Assembly: GCA_963844435.1 (NCBI GenBank)
Contig: CAWJOG010000021.1
Coordinates: forward strand, 310,001-374,000
Source of the DNA: JBDSLU01 sp963844435
GTDB lineage: Bacteria > Acidobacteriota > Vicinamibacteria > Vicinamibacterales > Vicinamibacteraceae
Direction of reading: 5' to 3'
Length of the DNA: 64,000 nt
Part shown: positions 38,690 through 47,822 of the stretch, piece by piece
How positions within the stretch are numbered: position 1 is the stretch's first letter
Layout: each line of letters starts with the position of its first letter
Translations under genes and position numbers: made by a program
Notes under the pieces: model-generated
Databases searched by the model: none
What the model was told of the DNA's origin: nothing
Seen by the model: only the letters and a program-made list of their open reading frames with translations

Positions 38690-41635
38690 TTGCCGCCATC
38701 ATTGCCCGAGGCCATCGGCAAGTACACGATCGAGCGCTTCATCGAGAGCGGCGGGATGGGCGACGTGTATCTCGCCCGCGATCCCGCGCTCGATCGCGCC
38801 GTCGCGATCAAGTTCCTGCGCGAGGGCTTCGACAACCTGGAGATGCGGGAGCGCTTCGAGCGTGAAGCCCGCGCCGCCGGCCGCCTGTCGCACCCCAACA
38901 TCGTCACGATCTACGAGTTCGGCATCTTCGACGGCCGGCCGTTCATCGCCATGGAGTTCGTTCGCGGCGAGCCGCTCTCGAAGCTGATTCGCCGCCGCGA
39001 GCCGATTCCGCTCGTGCGCAAGCTCGAGATGATGGAAGGCCTGTGCTCGGGGCTGGCCCACGCGCACAAGACGGGCATGGTCCATCGCGACATCAAGCCG
39101 GCCAACCTGATGGTCGACAACGATGGCGGGCCGCTGAAGATCCTCGACTTCGGCATCGTCCGCATGGCCGGCTCCGGGCTGACCTCGCACGGCGTGCTCG
39201 TCGGCACGATCAACTACATGTCGCCGGAGCAGATCACCGGCCGCGGCACGATCGACCTGCGCAGCGACGTGTTCGCCGTCGGGGCCGTGCTGCACGAGGT
39301 CTTCACCTACCAGCGCGCCTTCCCGGGCGAGATGACGGACGTGCTCTACAAGATCGTGCACGCCCAGCCGGAATCGGCCGCGACGTTGAGCCCCGGCCTC
39401 GATCCCGGCGTCGTTCGCGCCATCGATCAGTGCCTCGAGAAGACGCCCGAGCGCCGCTACCAGGATCTCGGCGTGCTGCGGCGCGAGCTGGCGCGGATCC
39501 GGCAGCGCCTGGAGCTCGAGGAGACGGATGGCTCCGGCCACACCGCGCTGACGCTGCGCCAGCCGAAGGACCCGTCATCGCACGCCAGCCGTCCGAGCGG
39601 CGCGCACCGGACGCCGGTCTCGGGCACGCCAGCGCCATCGACGCCGCCCTCACCGTCGTCGCAGCCGTCGGCGCCGTCAGGGCCGCCGCAGACGCCGGGC
39701 TCCGATCGGGCCCGGCGCGCCGCGGAGGCCGCCGCGGACCTCGCGCGTGCGCAACGCGCGGCGGAGGAAGCGCGCCTCGAGCTCGAACGCGAGTCCGAGG
39801 AGCAGGCGCGGCTCGAGGCCGAGCGCCTCGAGCTGGAGCGGCAGGAGCAGGAACGGGCGGAGCGGGCGCGGCTCGCGCGCGAGCGCGCCCAAGCGGAACA
39901 GGCCCGCCTCGAGCGCCAGCAGGCGGAGCGCATTCGGGCCGAACAGGCGCGTGCCGAGCAGGCGCGGATCGAGCAGGCGCGGCAGGATCAGGCCCGCCTG
40001 GAACAGGCGCGGCTCGACAAGGCGCGGGCCGAGGAAGCGGAACAGGCCCGCGTCGAGCGCGAGCGGCAGGAGCAGGCCCGCCTCGAGGAGGCGCGCAAGG
40101 CGCGCGAACAGGCCGAGAGGGAACGCGCCGAGGCTCAGCGGAAGGCCGAAGCGGAGGCGAAGCGACAGGCCGAGGCGCGACGCGAGCAGCGGCAGCGCGA
40201 CCTGACGCAGGCGCAGAAGGACGTCGCTGCCGGGCGCTTCGCCGAAGCTGCCGGCCTGCTGCGGCCTTGGTCCGCTGAATCCGCCGGTGACGCCACTTTC
40301 GCGGCGGTGCTCGAGCAGGCCGAGGCTGGCGTCGGCAGGCTCGAGGCCGAGCGTCGCGCCCACGAGGAGCTGAACCGCCAGATCGCTTCGGCCAGCGAGC
40401 TGGTCGTGCGGCAGGACTTCGCAGCCGCCAGCCGCATCGTGCAGGCGGTCCTCGCCGCGCACCCGAATCACACGCTCGCGAAGAACCTCGAGCGCGAGAT
40501 CGCACGCGGCGTCGAACAGCGGACCAGGGCCGCCGCCATCGTCGAACGCGCGCGGACCCTGTTCGACGCCAGCCCGGGCGAGGCGATGGAGCTGCTGGAG
40601 CGGTTCACGCCGGCGCACGGCCTCGTGGACAGCGCGCTCGCCGACCTGCGCGAGCGCCACGCGGTGCGCGAGCGCGAGCGGCTGCGCCTCGAGAAGCAGG
40701 CCCGGCGCCAGGAGCAGATCGCGGCCGTCACCGCGCAGGCTGGCGCGCTCGCACGCAACCGCGCCGTCCAGGGCGGCGCGGCAGCGCTCCTCGTGCTGGT
40801 CGTTGCGATCGCCTCGTGGAGCACGATCTTTCCGCCGAAGCCGATCATCGAGCCGCCTCCCACCGGAACGGGCGAGCCGAAGTCAGCCCCTGCGACACCA
40901 GGCGGAGAGTCTGGCCGTACCGGCAGCACCGAGCCCGGGATCGTCGTTCCGCCCGCCGGCACCGGCACGGGCGCCGGCGGCGAGGTTCAGAAGGTGACGC
41001 CCAAGATCGACAACGGTGCACCGACGGGGACGGCGGCGCCGCCCGTCACCGTCCCTCCGCCGGTCACGCCAGGAACGACGCCGGCCAATTCAAAGACCCC
41101 TGGCCAGCCGGGTACGAACGGCGGCACCCAGCGCCCGACGCCTACGGGTGTTCAACCGCAGGCCGGCTCGGAGCGGACCGCCGCGCCCGTTGACGTCGTG
41201 CCGCCAGGGAGCGCCGCCCCGCCGAAGCCGGAGCCCGCGCCTGAGGACGGCGGGCGGAAGGATCCGGCGCCTGAGACGCCGCGCGATACCACCAAGGTGA
41301 CCGCGCCGCCAGCCGGCTCCGATCTCGTGGAGGTCGCCGAAACGGAGATCAAACGCTGGATCGCCGAGTACACGGTGGCCTACAGAAATCGCGACCAGGC
41401 GCAGGTGCGCTCGATGAACCGGGGCTCGCCTTTCCGCGCCGCGCAGTACAAGTCGGCCTCCGTCACCTTCTCGAACGTGGAGATTCGCGCGCGGGAGGAT
41501 GGGCAGACGGCCGTGCTGAAGGCCATCGTGGAGTATCGGTACGAGTTCAGCCGCGGCACCATACCGCCCCAGCCGCCGCAGCCCATCGAGTGGCCGATGC
41601 GCAAGACGCCGAACGGGTGGGTCGCCAACCCGTGA
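38690..41635 (+). CDS. Membrane Ser/Thr protein kinase with very long coiled coil
   Basis: 981 residues, TTG start at 38690 with GGAGAG upstream; the kinase fold begins at once (IGKYTIERFIESGGMGDVYL). Catalytic features: VAIKFLRE (ATP Lys), HRDIKPANLMVDN (catalytic Asp), LKILDFGIVRM and NYMSPEQITGRG. After a Pro/Ser linker comes about 170 residues of Arg/Glu/Gln coiled coil (rows of EQAR), a helical repeat part, one membrane helix (GGAAALLVLVVAIASW), a Pro/Thr-rich outer linker and a C-terminal domain of SnoaL/NTF2 type (VEVAETEIKRWIAEYTVAYR). It is the only Hanks-type kinase in the window and the obvious source of pThr for the nearby FHA proteins. Confidence 0.93.
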   Translation: MPPSLPEAIGKYTIERFIESGGMGDVYLARDPALDRAVAIKFLREGFDNLEMRERFEREARAAGRLSHPNIVTIYEFGIFDGRPFIAMEFVRGEPLSKLIRRREPIPLVRKLEMMEGLCSGLAHAHKTGMVHRDIKPANLMVDNDGGPLKILDFGIVRMAGSGLTSHGVLVGTINYMSPEQITGRGTIDLRSDVFAVGAVLHEVFTYQRAFPGEMTDVLYKIVHAQPESAATLSPGLDPGVVRAIDQCLEKTPERRYQDLGVLRRELARIRQRLELEETDGSGHTALTLRQPKDPSSHASRPSGAHRTPVSGTPAPSTPPSPSSQPSAPSGPPQTPGSDRARRAAEAAADLARAQRAAEEARLELERESEEQARLEAERLELERQEQERAERARLARERAQAEQARLERQQAERIRAEQARAEQARIEQARQDQARLEQARLDKARAEEAEQARVERERQEQARLEEARKAREQAERERAEAQRKAEAEAKRQAEARREQRQRDLTQAQKDVAAGRFAEAAGLLRPWSAESAGDATFAAVLEQAEAGVGRLEAERRAHEELNRQIASASELVVRQDFAAASRIVQAVLAAHPNHTLAKNLEREIARGVEQRTRAAAIVERARTLFDASPGEAMELLERFTPAHGLVDSALADLRERHAVRERERLRLEKQARRQEQIAAVTAQAGALARNRAVQGGAAALLVLVVAIASWSTIFPPKPIIEPPPTGTGEPKSAPATPGGESGRTGSTEPGIVVPPAGTGTGAGGEVQKVTPKIDNGAPTGTAAPPVTVPPPVTPGTTPANSKTPGQPGTNGGTQRPTPTGVQPQAGSERTAAPVDVVPPGSAAPPKPEPAPEDGGRKDPAPETPRDTTKVTAPPAGSDLVEVAETEIKRWIAEYTVAYRNRDQAQVRSMNRGSPFRAAQYKSASVTFSNVEIRAREDGQTAVLKAIVEYRYEFSRGTIPPQPPQPIEWPMRKTPNGWVANP

Positions 41636-41645
41636 CGTCCGCAGG

Positions 41646-42944
41646 TCAGCGCTCGGCGGCGCGCCGTCCTTCCTCGATGTCGACGGTGACCAGCAGGGCC
41701 CCGCCGGCGACGAAGAACAGGATCACCGACAGGATCGCGGCGCGGCTCGACTGGGTGAGCGCCACCGCCGCCGAGAACAGCAGCGGCCCGAAGATCCCGG
41801 CGAACTTCTCGAACACCGCGAAGAAGCCGAAGAACTCGGCGGTCCGATCCTTCGGGATCAGGCTGGCGAAGACGGATCGGCTCAGCGCCTGGCTGCCGCC
41901 CTGCACCAGGCCGACCAGCGCGGCGAGGATCATGAAGTCGCGCGCCGTCGTCATGCGGAAGGCGAGCACGCTGATCACCGTGTAGAGCACGAGCGCGCCG
42001 AGGATCGCCGGCTTGGCGCCGACCTTCGACGCGACCGCGCCGAACAGGAACGCCGCCGGCACCCCGATGAACTGCACCAGCAGCAGCGCCCCGATCAGGC
42101 TGCCCTGATCGATGCCGACCTGCGTGCCGTAGAGCGTCGCCATGCGGATGATCGTGCCGATGCCGTCGTTGTAGAGCATGAACGCGACGAGCATGGTGAA
42201 GGCGTGGCGGTAGCGGCGGAGCTCGCGCAGCGTGTGGGTCAGCCGGACGAACGCGGTGCGGAACGAGGCCCCGGCGGCGGCTGCCGGATCGACGGCGGGC
42301 TCCGGCACGCGCCGCAGCAGCGGGATCGAGAACAGCGCCCACCACACCGCGACGCTGACGAACGCGGCGCGCGTCGCCGCGCCGGCGTCGGCGAAGCCGA
42401 ACCACGCCGGCTGCTGGATCCACGCGAGGTTGATGGCGAGCAGCACGCCGCCGCCGAGATACCCCAACGCGTAGCCCGCCGTCGACACGCGATCGAGCTC
42501 CTCCGGCTTCGCGATGTGCGGCAGCAGCGCGTCGTAGAAGGTCATCGACCCGTAGATGCCGATGTTGCCGAGCATGAACAGCGCGAGCGCGAGCCCCCAG
42601 TCGCCGCGCCCGACCAGGGCGAGGCCGGCGGTGGCGGCGATGCCGATCCCGGCAAACGCCGCGAGCAGCCGCTTCTTGCCGCCGGTGGCGTCGGCGAGCG
42701 CGCCGAGGATCGGCGACAGCACGGCGATCGCGGTGAGCGCGATCGTCGTGGCGATGCCGAAGCGGAACGTCGCGGTCGCGTCGCCGAGCCCGTCGGCGGC
42801 GACCTTGGCGTAGTAGATCGGGAACACCGCGGCGACGACCGTGGTCATGAACGCCGAGTTGGCCCAGTCGTACCACGCCCAGGCCCGCAGCTCGGGCCGG
42901 TGCAGGCCGAGGCGTGACAGCCACGAGAGGGCGGGCGCGGCCAT
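41646..42944 (-). CDS. MFS transporter, UMF1-type
   Basis: 432 residues from ATG 42944, whose A overlaps the stop of the AAA gene. About 12 membrane helices. The opening ELRAWAWYDWANSAFMTTVV and FPIYYAKVAADG, the loop ADATGGKKRLLAAF, the middle LVAFMLYNDGIGTIIRMATL and the late LVQGGSQALSRSVFASLIPK with FFGFFAVFEKFAGIFGPLLF are hallmarks of the UMF1 (Atg22-like) branch. Substrate unknown; amino-acid export is known only for the eukaryotic relative. It is the last gene of the minus-strand run that begins with hisI. Confidence 0.93.
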   Translation of the reverse strand: MAAPALSWLSRLGLHRPELRAWAWYDWANSAFMTTVVAAVFPIYYAKVAADGLGDATATFRFGIATTIALTAIAVLSPILGALADATGGKKRLLAAFAGIGIAATAGLALVGRGDWGLALALFMLGNIGIYGSMTFYDALLPHIAKPEELDRVSTAGYALGYLGGGVLLAINLAWIQQPAWFGFADAGAATRAAFVSVAVWWALFSIPLLRRVPEPAVDPAAAAGASFRTAFVRLTHTLRELRRYRHAFTMLVAFMLYNDGIGTIIRMATLYGTQVGIDQGSLIGALLLVQFIGVPAAFLFGAVASKVGAKPAILGALVLYTVISVLAFRMTTARDFMILAALVGLVQGGSQALSRSVFASLIPKDRTAEFFGFFAVFEKFAGIFGPLLFSAAVALTQSSRAAILSVILFFVAGGALLVTVDIEEGRRAAER

Positions 42945-44089
42945 CAATAGGTCCGCCGCGCGACCCACTCGCGCAGCAGCGAGTCGACCACGACGTAGCG
43001 GCCGTCCGGCTCGCGTGCGACCAGATCCTGCCGCACCAGCGCGGCGAGCGCGGTCTGCACGCTCGAGGCGCCGCCAAGGCGGTGGCGGTGGCGCGTCTCG
43101 GTGGCGAGCAGCTCCCGGCCGTGCTCGAGGACCACGGCGCGCAGCGCCGCGCGCTGACCGAGCGTGAGGCGCAGCCAGGTGGCCTCGAACAGCATCTGCT
43201 GCTCGCCCAGCAGGCGGTGCAGCGTCGCGTGAAGGTCCTCGAGACCGACGCTGCGGCGCTTCAACGTGGCCGCGCGGTCCCACGTCTCGTGGGCGAGGCG
43301 CTGCACGTCGTAGGGCAGGTTGCCGGCGAGGTCGACGATGGCGTCGCCGAGGCCCGCTTCCGGCTTCAGCCCGGTCGCGGCGAAGCGCGCCTCGAGGAAC
43401 GCCGCGAACTCGTCGGCCGGGATCCGCTCCAGCCGCATCACCGGGCCGGCCTTGTAGAACGGCCGTTTCATCCCGACCATCTGCTCCATCAGGCTCGGCT
43501 CGGAGCCGGCGAACACATAGCCGACCTGCCGCTGCTGCTGCACGGCGGCACGCAGCGCGTGCTCGACCTGGCCGTTGTCGAAGGCCGTCACCGCCTGGAA
43601 CTCGTCGAGGGCGATGACGATCTGGCGGCGGAGCCGCTGGGCGAGCAGCCCGGGCAGCGCGAAGACCTCCTCGGCCAGCCGGCTGGCGTCGCGCGGCGTG
43701 CGGACGGCGGGGAAGGAGACTGCGAGGGCGGCGCCGGACGGGCCGGCCTCGAGCCGCACGTCGGGCCGTGAGCCGGGGAACAGCTCGCGCAGCCAGCCGC
43801 GCGCCTTCTCGGCCTTGGTCTCGAGCGCCAGCAGGGCGCGGGCGTAGCCCTCGAGGAACGCGACGTAGGAGCTGAAGCTGCTGACCGTCAGCTCGAGCGT
43901 CAGGATCCGCTTGCGGGCCAGCTGCGCCAGCGCCTGCCGCACCAGCGACGACTTGCCGTACCGGCGCGGCGAGATCAGGAACACCTTCTGCCCCTCGGCG
44001 AGGTCGGTGACCAGGCGATCGAGCTCGATCACCCGATCGGCGAACGCCTCGAGCGGCACGATCTCGCCGTAGACGAAAGGATTGTTCAT
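42944..44089 (-). CDS. AAA+ ATPase of the archaeal-type (COG1672) family
   Basis: 381 residues from ATG 44089. It opens with the family signature NPFVYGEIVPLEAFADRVIE; Walker A is LISPRRYGKSSLVRQAL, Walker B QIVIALDEFQAVT and the sensor YVFAGSEPSLMEQMVGMKRP. The C-terminus is a winged helix (LTLGQRAALRAVVLEHGREL, SSVQTALAALVRQDLVAREP). Families like this are STAND-type NTPases often encoded singly and variable between strains; targets are unknown. A strong inverted repeat (44092-44134) sits directly upstream of the start. Confidence 0.88.
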   Translation of the reverse strand: MNNPFVYGEIVPLEAFADRVIELDRLVTDLAEGQKVFLISPRRYGKSSLVRQALAQLARKRILTLELTVSSFSSYVAFLEGYARALLALETKAEKARGWLRELFPGSRPDVRLEAGPSGAALAVSFPAVRTPRDASRLAEEVFALPGLLAQRLRRQIVIALDEFQAVTAFDNGQVEHALRAAVQQQRQVGYVFAGSEPSLMEQMVGMKRPFYKAGPVMRLERIPADEFAAFLEARFAATGLKPEAGLGDAIVDLAGNLPYDVQRLAHETWDRAATLKRRSVGLEDLHATLHRLLGEQQMLFEATWLRLTLGQRAALRAVVLEHGRELLATETRHRHRLGGASSVQTALAALVRQDLVAREPDGRYVVVDSLLREWVARRTY

Positions 44090-44091
44090 CG

Positions 44092-44134
44092 CGTTACGTC
44101 GATCGACGTCATGATAACGCGGATCGACGTAACG
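44092..44134. repeat. 13-bp perfect inverted repeat before the AAA gene
   Basis: CGTTACGTCGATC at 44092-44104 and its exact complement GATCGACGTAACG at 44122-44134 are separated by 17 bases. The left arm also overlaps a 14-bp palindrome ACGTCGATCGACGT (44096-44109), so the site has three copies of the ACGTCGATC half. It begins three bases before the AAA start codon and overlaps the tail of the M28 gene. It may be an operator or an RNA hairpin that hides the ribosome site. Confidence 0.75.
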
Positions 44135-46613
44135 GCGCTAGCCGGCGGGAGGCGCCGGGCTGGCCGCGGCCGGGCTGGCCGGAGCTGGGGCGGGCTGGGC
44201 CTGGGGCTGGCGGGGGCGCGCCCGGGGTCGGCAGCGGGGCGCCGGGCACGGCCTCCACCGGCACCTCGACCGCCGATTCGGGCCGGACGACCCACTGCGC
44301 GTAGCTCGTCCAGTCGGTCCGTTCCTGCGGCAGCCAGGGCAACAGGCGGCGCCCGTCGCTGCCGGGCAGCGTCCACGTGCCGATCGTCACCGCGGCCGAG
44401 GCGAGGGACGGCGTCGCGGCGGCCGGCACGCGCACCTTGAAGGTCATGCCTTCGGGGGGAATGGCGAGGTAGGTCGCGCACCAGTTGGCCCGGCACTGCG
44501 AGCCGACCGGCGTGGCGCGGACCGGCACGATGGCCGCCGGCAGGTGCAGCGTCGCGCCGAGGCCGGCACGCTGCGGCGTGACCGCGACCTCGTAATCGAT
44601 CTGGCCGGGCGAGTCCGCGGCCGGAACGATGCGCGCCACCACGCGAGCGGGCGCCGCCGTCGCCTCGCCTGCGCGCCGGAACCGGAAGGCGCCGGAGGCG
44701 CTGCCGACCATCACCGAGGCGGGGATCGGCGTGCCGCCATCGACCTGTCGCCATCGCGCTGCCTGGTCGGCGCCGTGCGCGAGGTCGAGGCCTGGCTCGT
44801 TGCCGCCGACCTCCCACCACGCCTGCCCCGTCAACATGTCGTGGACGTAGACCACCGAGCGCCGGGCCGGCCGGTCCGCGGTGTAGGCCGGGGCCATGTA
44901 GGCGAGGGCCAGCGTGATCGCGAAGGCCGCGAGCAGGCCGCCGCCCATCGAGCCGTGGCCCCGGCGGCCGCCGACGAGCCCGATCAGCGCGGCCGCGGCC
45001 GGCGGCGCGATCATCACGCCGACGAACGCGATGAAGCCGGGCAGCACCCAGAGCGGCGTCACGATCGGCAGCCGGCCGAGCACCGCGACGAGGAACTCGA
45101 AGAGCATCAGGCCGTCACTGAGGAACAGCAGAAGGGTCACGACCAGCACCAGCACCGACGCGGCGCGCATCCACGTCGTGCGCCCAGGCGGGACCACCAC
45201 CAGCGCCGCGCCAGCCAGGGCCAGGCTGACCGCCCACAGCGGCGACGCGAGCGGCGCCTTGATCTCGAACACCGCGGTGATCAGGCCCCAGATCGGCAGG
45301 GTCAGCGCCCAGATGCTGGCCGGCTCGCGCAGGTAGCGGACCCGCTCCGGCCCGACCAGTGCCAGCCGCGTCAGCAGCCAGGGACCGAGCACGCCGCTGA
45401 CCACGATCAGCGCGCACGCCCGCATCGGCCGCGCGTACCAGGGATGGTGGACGGCGCTCGACGCGACCAGCAGCCACGATGCGCCGACCATCGCGCCGAC
45501 GACGCAGGCGAGCGCCAGGATCCCCCACAGCGCGGTGGCGATGAAGCGGATCGCGTCGCCGGCGGCGAGGTGGCGGACGATCCGGATCCAGGCCACGAGG
45601 CCGAGGCCGAGCGCCAGGAGCGAGAGGAGCTGGCCCTGCCAGTCGGCCAGCACGATCACCGTGCTCTCGCCAATCGAGGCGAAGCGGACGTCGCGATCCG
45701 CCTTCAGGCGATCGAGGGCGTCCATCGCGCGCATCGTCGTGACCACGCTCTCGCCCATGTGGAGCAGCGTGTCCGCGGCGACGCGATCGGCGGTGTCGCG
45801 CGACGTGTGGTAGGCATGGCTGTTGCCGACCGGCGCCATGTTGAGGCCGGGGATGCCGGCCGCCTTGAGGATGGTGAAGTCGGTGTCGTTGGGCAGCCGC
45901 TTGTAGATCTCGAGCGCGAAGGAGGCGCCGTGCGGCCGCGGCGCGCCGTTGGCCCAGGCGCGGATCAGCGCCTCGTTGCCGGGGCCGGACTCGAACAGGA
46001 TGGCCGGCCCCGTCGACCCGGTCGACTCGAGGTTGACGTAGCCCTTCAGCCTGGCGCGCAGCTCGGCGTCGTTCATCGCGCCGACCGCGCCCATCAGCCC
46101 GAACTCCTCGCCGTCGGTGAGGAGCACGACCAGCGTGTGGCGCAGCGCCGGCGCGGCGGCGAGCAGCCGGGCGGCTTCGAGCGCGACCGCCGTGCCGATC
46201 CCGTCGTCCATCGCGCCCGGCGCCACCGGGACCGAGTCGTAGTGCGCGACCAGCGCGATGGCGTCCTGGCGGCTGCCCGCGCGCGTGGCCACGATGTTGG
46301 TGACCCGCATCGTGCGGCCGTATTCGGGGCGCGAGGCGTCGACGGTCTGCGTGCGGACGTCGAAGCCGTAGAGCCGCAGCTGATCGACGAGATAGGCGCG
46401 CGCCGCGGCGTTGGCCGAGGATCCGGTCGGCCGCGGACCGGCGTTGGTCAACCGATCGAGGTGGGCGCGGGCGTTGTCGACGCGGAACGGGACGTCGCTC
46501 TGCCGGGAGCAGCCGGCGAGCGAGGCGACCGCCAGGATCAGCGCGAGCGGCCACCGGCGGCGGCTCAGTCGCGACGGGAAGAGCCTGCCGGGGAGGGCTG
46601 CGCGCGTGGTCAT
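44109..46613 (-). CDS. M28-family zinc peptidase with C-terminal membrane domain
   Basis: 834 residues from ATG 46613. A lipoprotein signal (RRWPLALILAVASLAGCSRQ) with lipobox LAGC, then an M28 peptidase core: AIALVAHYDSVPVAPGAMDD (zinc His and Asp), LVVLLTDGEEFGLMGAVGAM (catalytic and zinc Glu) and NDTDFTILKAAGIPGLNMAP with YHTSRDTADRV. The rest holds about eight membrane helices and a periplasmic end domain, like ER metallopeptidase-type proteins. The last 30 residues read better in a shifted frame (AQPAPAPASPAAASPAPPAG, stop at 44138), so a frameshift near 44205 is likely. It starts four bases after the hisA stop. Confidence 0.88.
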   Translation of the reverse strand: MTTRAALPGRLFPSRLSRRRWPLALILAVASLAGCSRQSDVPFRVDNARAHLDRLTNAGPRPTGSSANAAARAYLVDQLRLYGFDVRTQTVDASRPEYGRTMRVTNIVATRAGSRQDAIALVAHYDSVPVAPGAMDDGIGTAVALEAARLLAAAPALRHTLVVLLTDGEEFGLMGAVGAMNDAELRARLKGYVNLESTGSTGPAILFESGPGNEALIRAWANGAPRPHGASFALEIYKRLPNDTDFTILKAAGIPGLNMAPVGNSHAYHTSRDTADRVAADTLLHMGESVVTTMRAMDALDRLKADRDVRFASIGESTVIVLADWQGQLLSLLALGLGLVAWIRIVRHLAAGDAIRFIATALWGILALACVVGAMVGASWLLVASSAVHHPWYARPMRACALIVVSGVLGPWLLTRLALVGPERVRYLREPASIWALTLPIWGLITAVFEIKAPLASPLWAVSLALAGAALVVVPPGRTTWMRAASVLVLVVTLLLFLSDGLMLFEFLVAVLGRLPIVTPLWVLPGFIAFVGVMIAPPAAAALIGLVGGRRGHGSMGGGLLAAFAITLALAYMAPAYTADRPARRSVVYVHDMLTGQAWWEVGGNEPGLDLAHGADQAARWRQVDGGTPIPASVMVGSASGAFRFRRAGEATAAPARVVARIVPAADSPGQIDYEVAVTPQRAGLGATLHLPAAIVPVRATPVGSQCRANWCATYLAIPPEGMTFKVRVPAAATPSLASAAVTIGTWTLPGSDGRRLLPWLPQERTDWTSYAQWVVRPESAVEVPVEAVPGAPLPTPGAPPPAPGPARPSSGQPGRGQPGASRRLAPLRRSALS

Positions 46614-46617
46614 GGCG

Positions 46618-47328
46618 TCAGATTCGGGGCATCGCGGGCTGGAGCGCGGGATCGTCGAGCGAAAGCGCGCCCGTGTAGACGGCCATCCCGACGACGGCGT
46701 CGATGCCGAGGGCGTCGAGCGCCAGGATCTCCTCGCGCGTGCGGATACCGCCGGCGGCGGTCAGCGACTTGGCGGTCGCGGCGCGGACGGCGCGCACGGC
46801 GTCCATGTCGATGCCCTGCATCAGGCCCTCGGTGTCGACGTGGGTGTAGAGGAAGCCGCCGCAGAACGGCTCCAGCTCGCGGACCGCTTCGACCGCGCTG
46901 AGCGCCGTCGCCTCGGTCCAGCCGCGGATCACGACCTTGCCGCCGGCGCTGTCGACGGCGGCGATCACGCGATCGATGCCGACCGCGTCCGCCAGCGCCC
47001 GCGCGAACGCCAGGTCGACGCGTCCGTTCTGGAAGAGCGCCGAGCTGACGATGACCTGCCGCGCGCCGGCCGCGATCAGGGCCTCCGCCCGCGCGATGGT
47101 GCGGACGCCGCCGCCAACGCGGCAGGGGAGCTGGGCGCAGATGCGGCGGACGATGGCGTCATTGGCGCCGGTCTCGAGCGCGCCGTCGAGGTCGATGAGC
47201 TGGACGCGGGGGTAGTGCGCGAACTTCCGCACCCAGGCATCGATGTCGTCCGAGGCGAGCGCGAGCCGCTTGCCCTGCACCAGCTGGACGACCTGGCCGC
47301 CCTTGAGATCAATCGCAGGAATGAACAT
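46618..47328 (-). CDS. hisA: Phosphoribosyl-formimino-AICAR ribotide isomerase
   Basis: 236 residues from ATG 47328. TIM-barrel phosphate-binding motifs: MFIPAIDLKGGQVVQLVQGK, QLIDLDGALETGAND, CRVGGGVRTIARAEALIAAG, RVIAAVDSAGGKVVIRGWTE, YTHVDTEGLMQGIDMDAVRA and LTAAGGIRTREEILALDALG. The general base Asp in AIDLKGG and the acid Asp in AAVDSAGG are present. It turns ProFAR into PRFAR in histidine synthesis. A 12-bp minisatellite lies in the short gap before it, between hisA and the DUF3052 gene. Confidence 0.96.
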   Translation of the reverse strand: MFIPAIDLKGGQVVQLVQGKRLALASDDIDAWVRKFAHYPRVQLIDLDGALETGANDAIVRRICAQLPCRVGGGVRTIARAEALIAAGARQVIVSSALFQNGRVDLAFARALADAVGIDRVIAAVDSAGGKVVIRGWTEATALSAVEAVRELEPFCGGFLYTHVDTEGLMQGIDMDAVRAVRAATAKSLTAAGGIRTREEILALDALGIDAVVGMAVYTGALSLDDPALQPAMPRI

Positions 47329-47341
47329 GTGGCTCGGAACG

Positions 47342-47386
47342 CTCCCGATGCTTCTCCCGGAGGTCCTCCCGATGGTCCTCCCGAAG
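47342..47386 (-). repeat. 12-bp-period CATCGGGAG minisatellite upstream of hisA
   Basis: Units of CTCCCGATG or one-base variants (CTCCCGGAG, CTCCCGAAG) start at 47342, 47354, 47366 and 47378, exactly 12 bases apart. This is the complement of the unit at 5726-5770. It fills the gap before hisA and lies where the hisA ribosome site would be. Confidence 0.88.
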
Positions 47387-47405
47387 GGCAGCAAAAGCAT
47401 TGTAA

Positions 47406-47816
47406 TTAACGCAAGGTTTTGCGGACGACGAGTTTGAGGCCGGACCAGGTGTCGTCGACGGCGCACACCTTGACGTCGACGAATCCGAGCGGCAGCGCCA
47501 TGTCGCGGACCGTGTCCTCGGTGATCTCGCTGGCCATGCCGGCCGCCTTCTTCGGCCACGACACCCAGACGATCGCCTCGGTGCCGAGCCCGGCGCGGGC
47601 GCGATCCAGGACCTCTTCGAGCCGGCCCTTCCTGGTGACGAAGGCGTGCAGCAGCTCGACGTCCTTGGTGACGCGGGTGGCGAACGCCACCTTCTTGCCG
47701 ACCGGTGCGATCAGCGCCGAGTAATCCATCGGCGCGTCGACGACGTGGAGCGTCATGCCCGGCTTGATGCCGAGCTTCTGCGGTAGCGGCGTTCCCGAAT
47801 ACCCGGCACTGGCCAT
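47406..47816 (-). CDS. DUF3052 family protein within the histidine operon
   Basis: 136 residues from ATG 47816, six bases after the hisHF stop. Family motifs: AGYSGTPLPQKLGIKPGMTL, ELLHAFVTRKGRLEEVLDRA, EAIVWVSWPKKAAGMASEIT and VKVCAVDDTWSGLKLVVRKT. No enzymatic function is known for the family. Location between hisHF and hisA is probably chance co-transcription but could be a small accessory protein. Confidence 0.85.
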   Translation of the reverse strand: MASAGYSGTPLPQKLGIKPGMTLHVVDAPMDYSALIAPVGKKVAFATRVTKDVELLHAFVTRKGRLEEVLDRARAGLGTEAIVWVSWPKKAAGMASEITEDTVRDMALPLGFVDVKVCAVDDTWSGLKLVVRKTLR

Positions 47817-47822
47817 ATGGCG

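Noticed and set aside
42944..44089. AAA ATPase plus inverted repeat considered as a mobile element
   Set aside because: No transposase, integrase or target-site duplication is present; the repeat lies only on one side of the gene.
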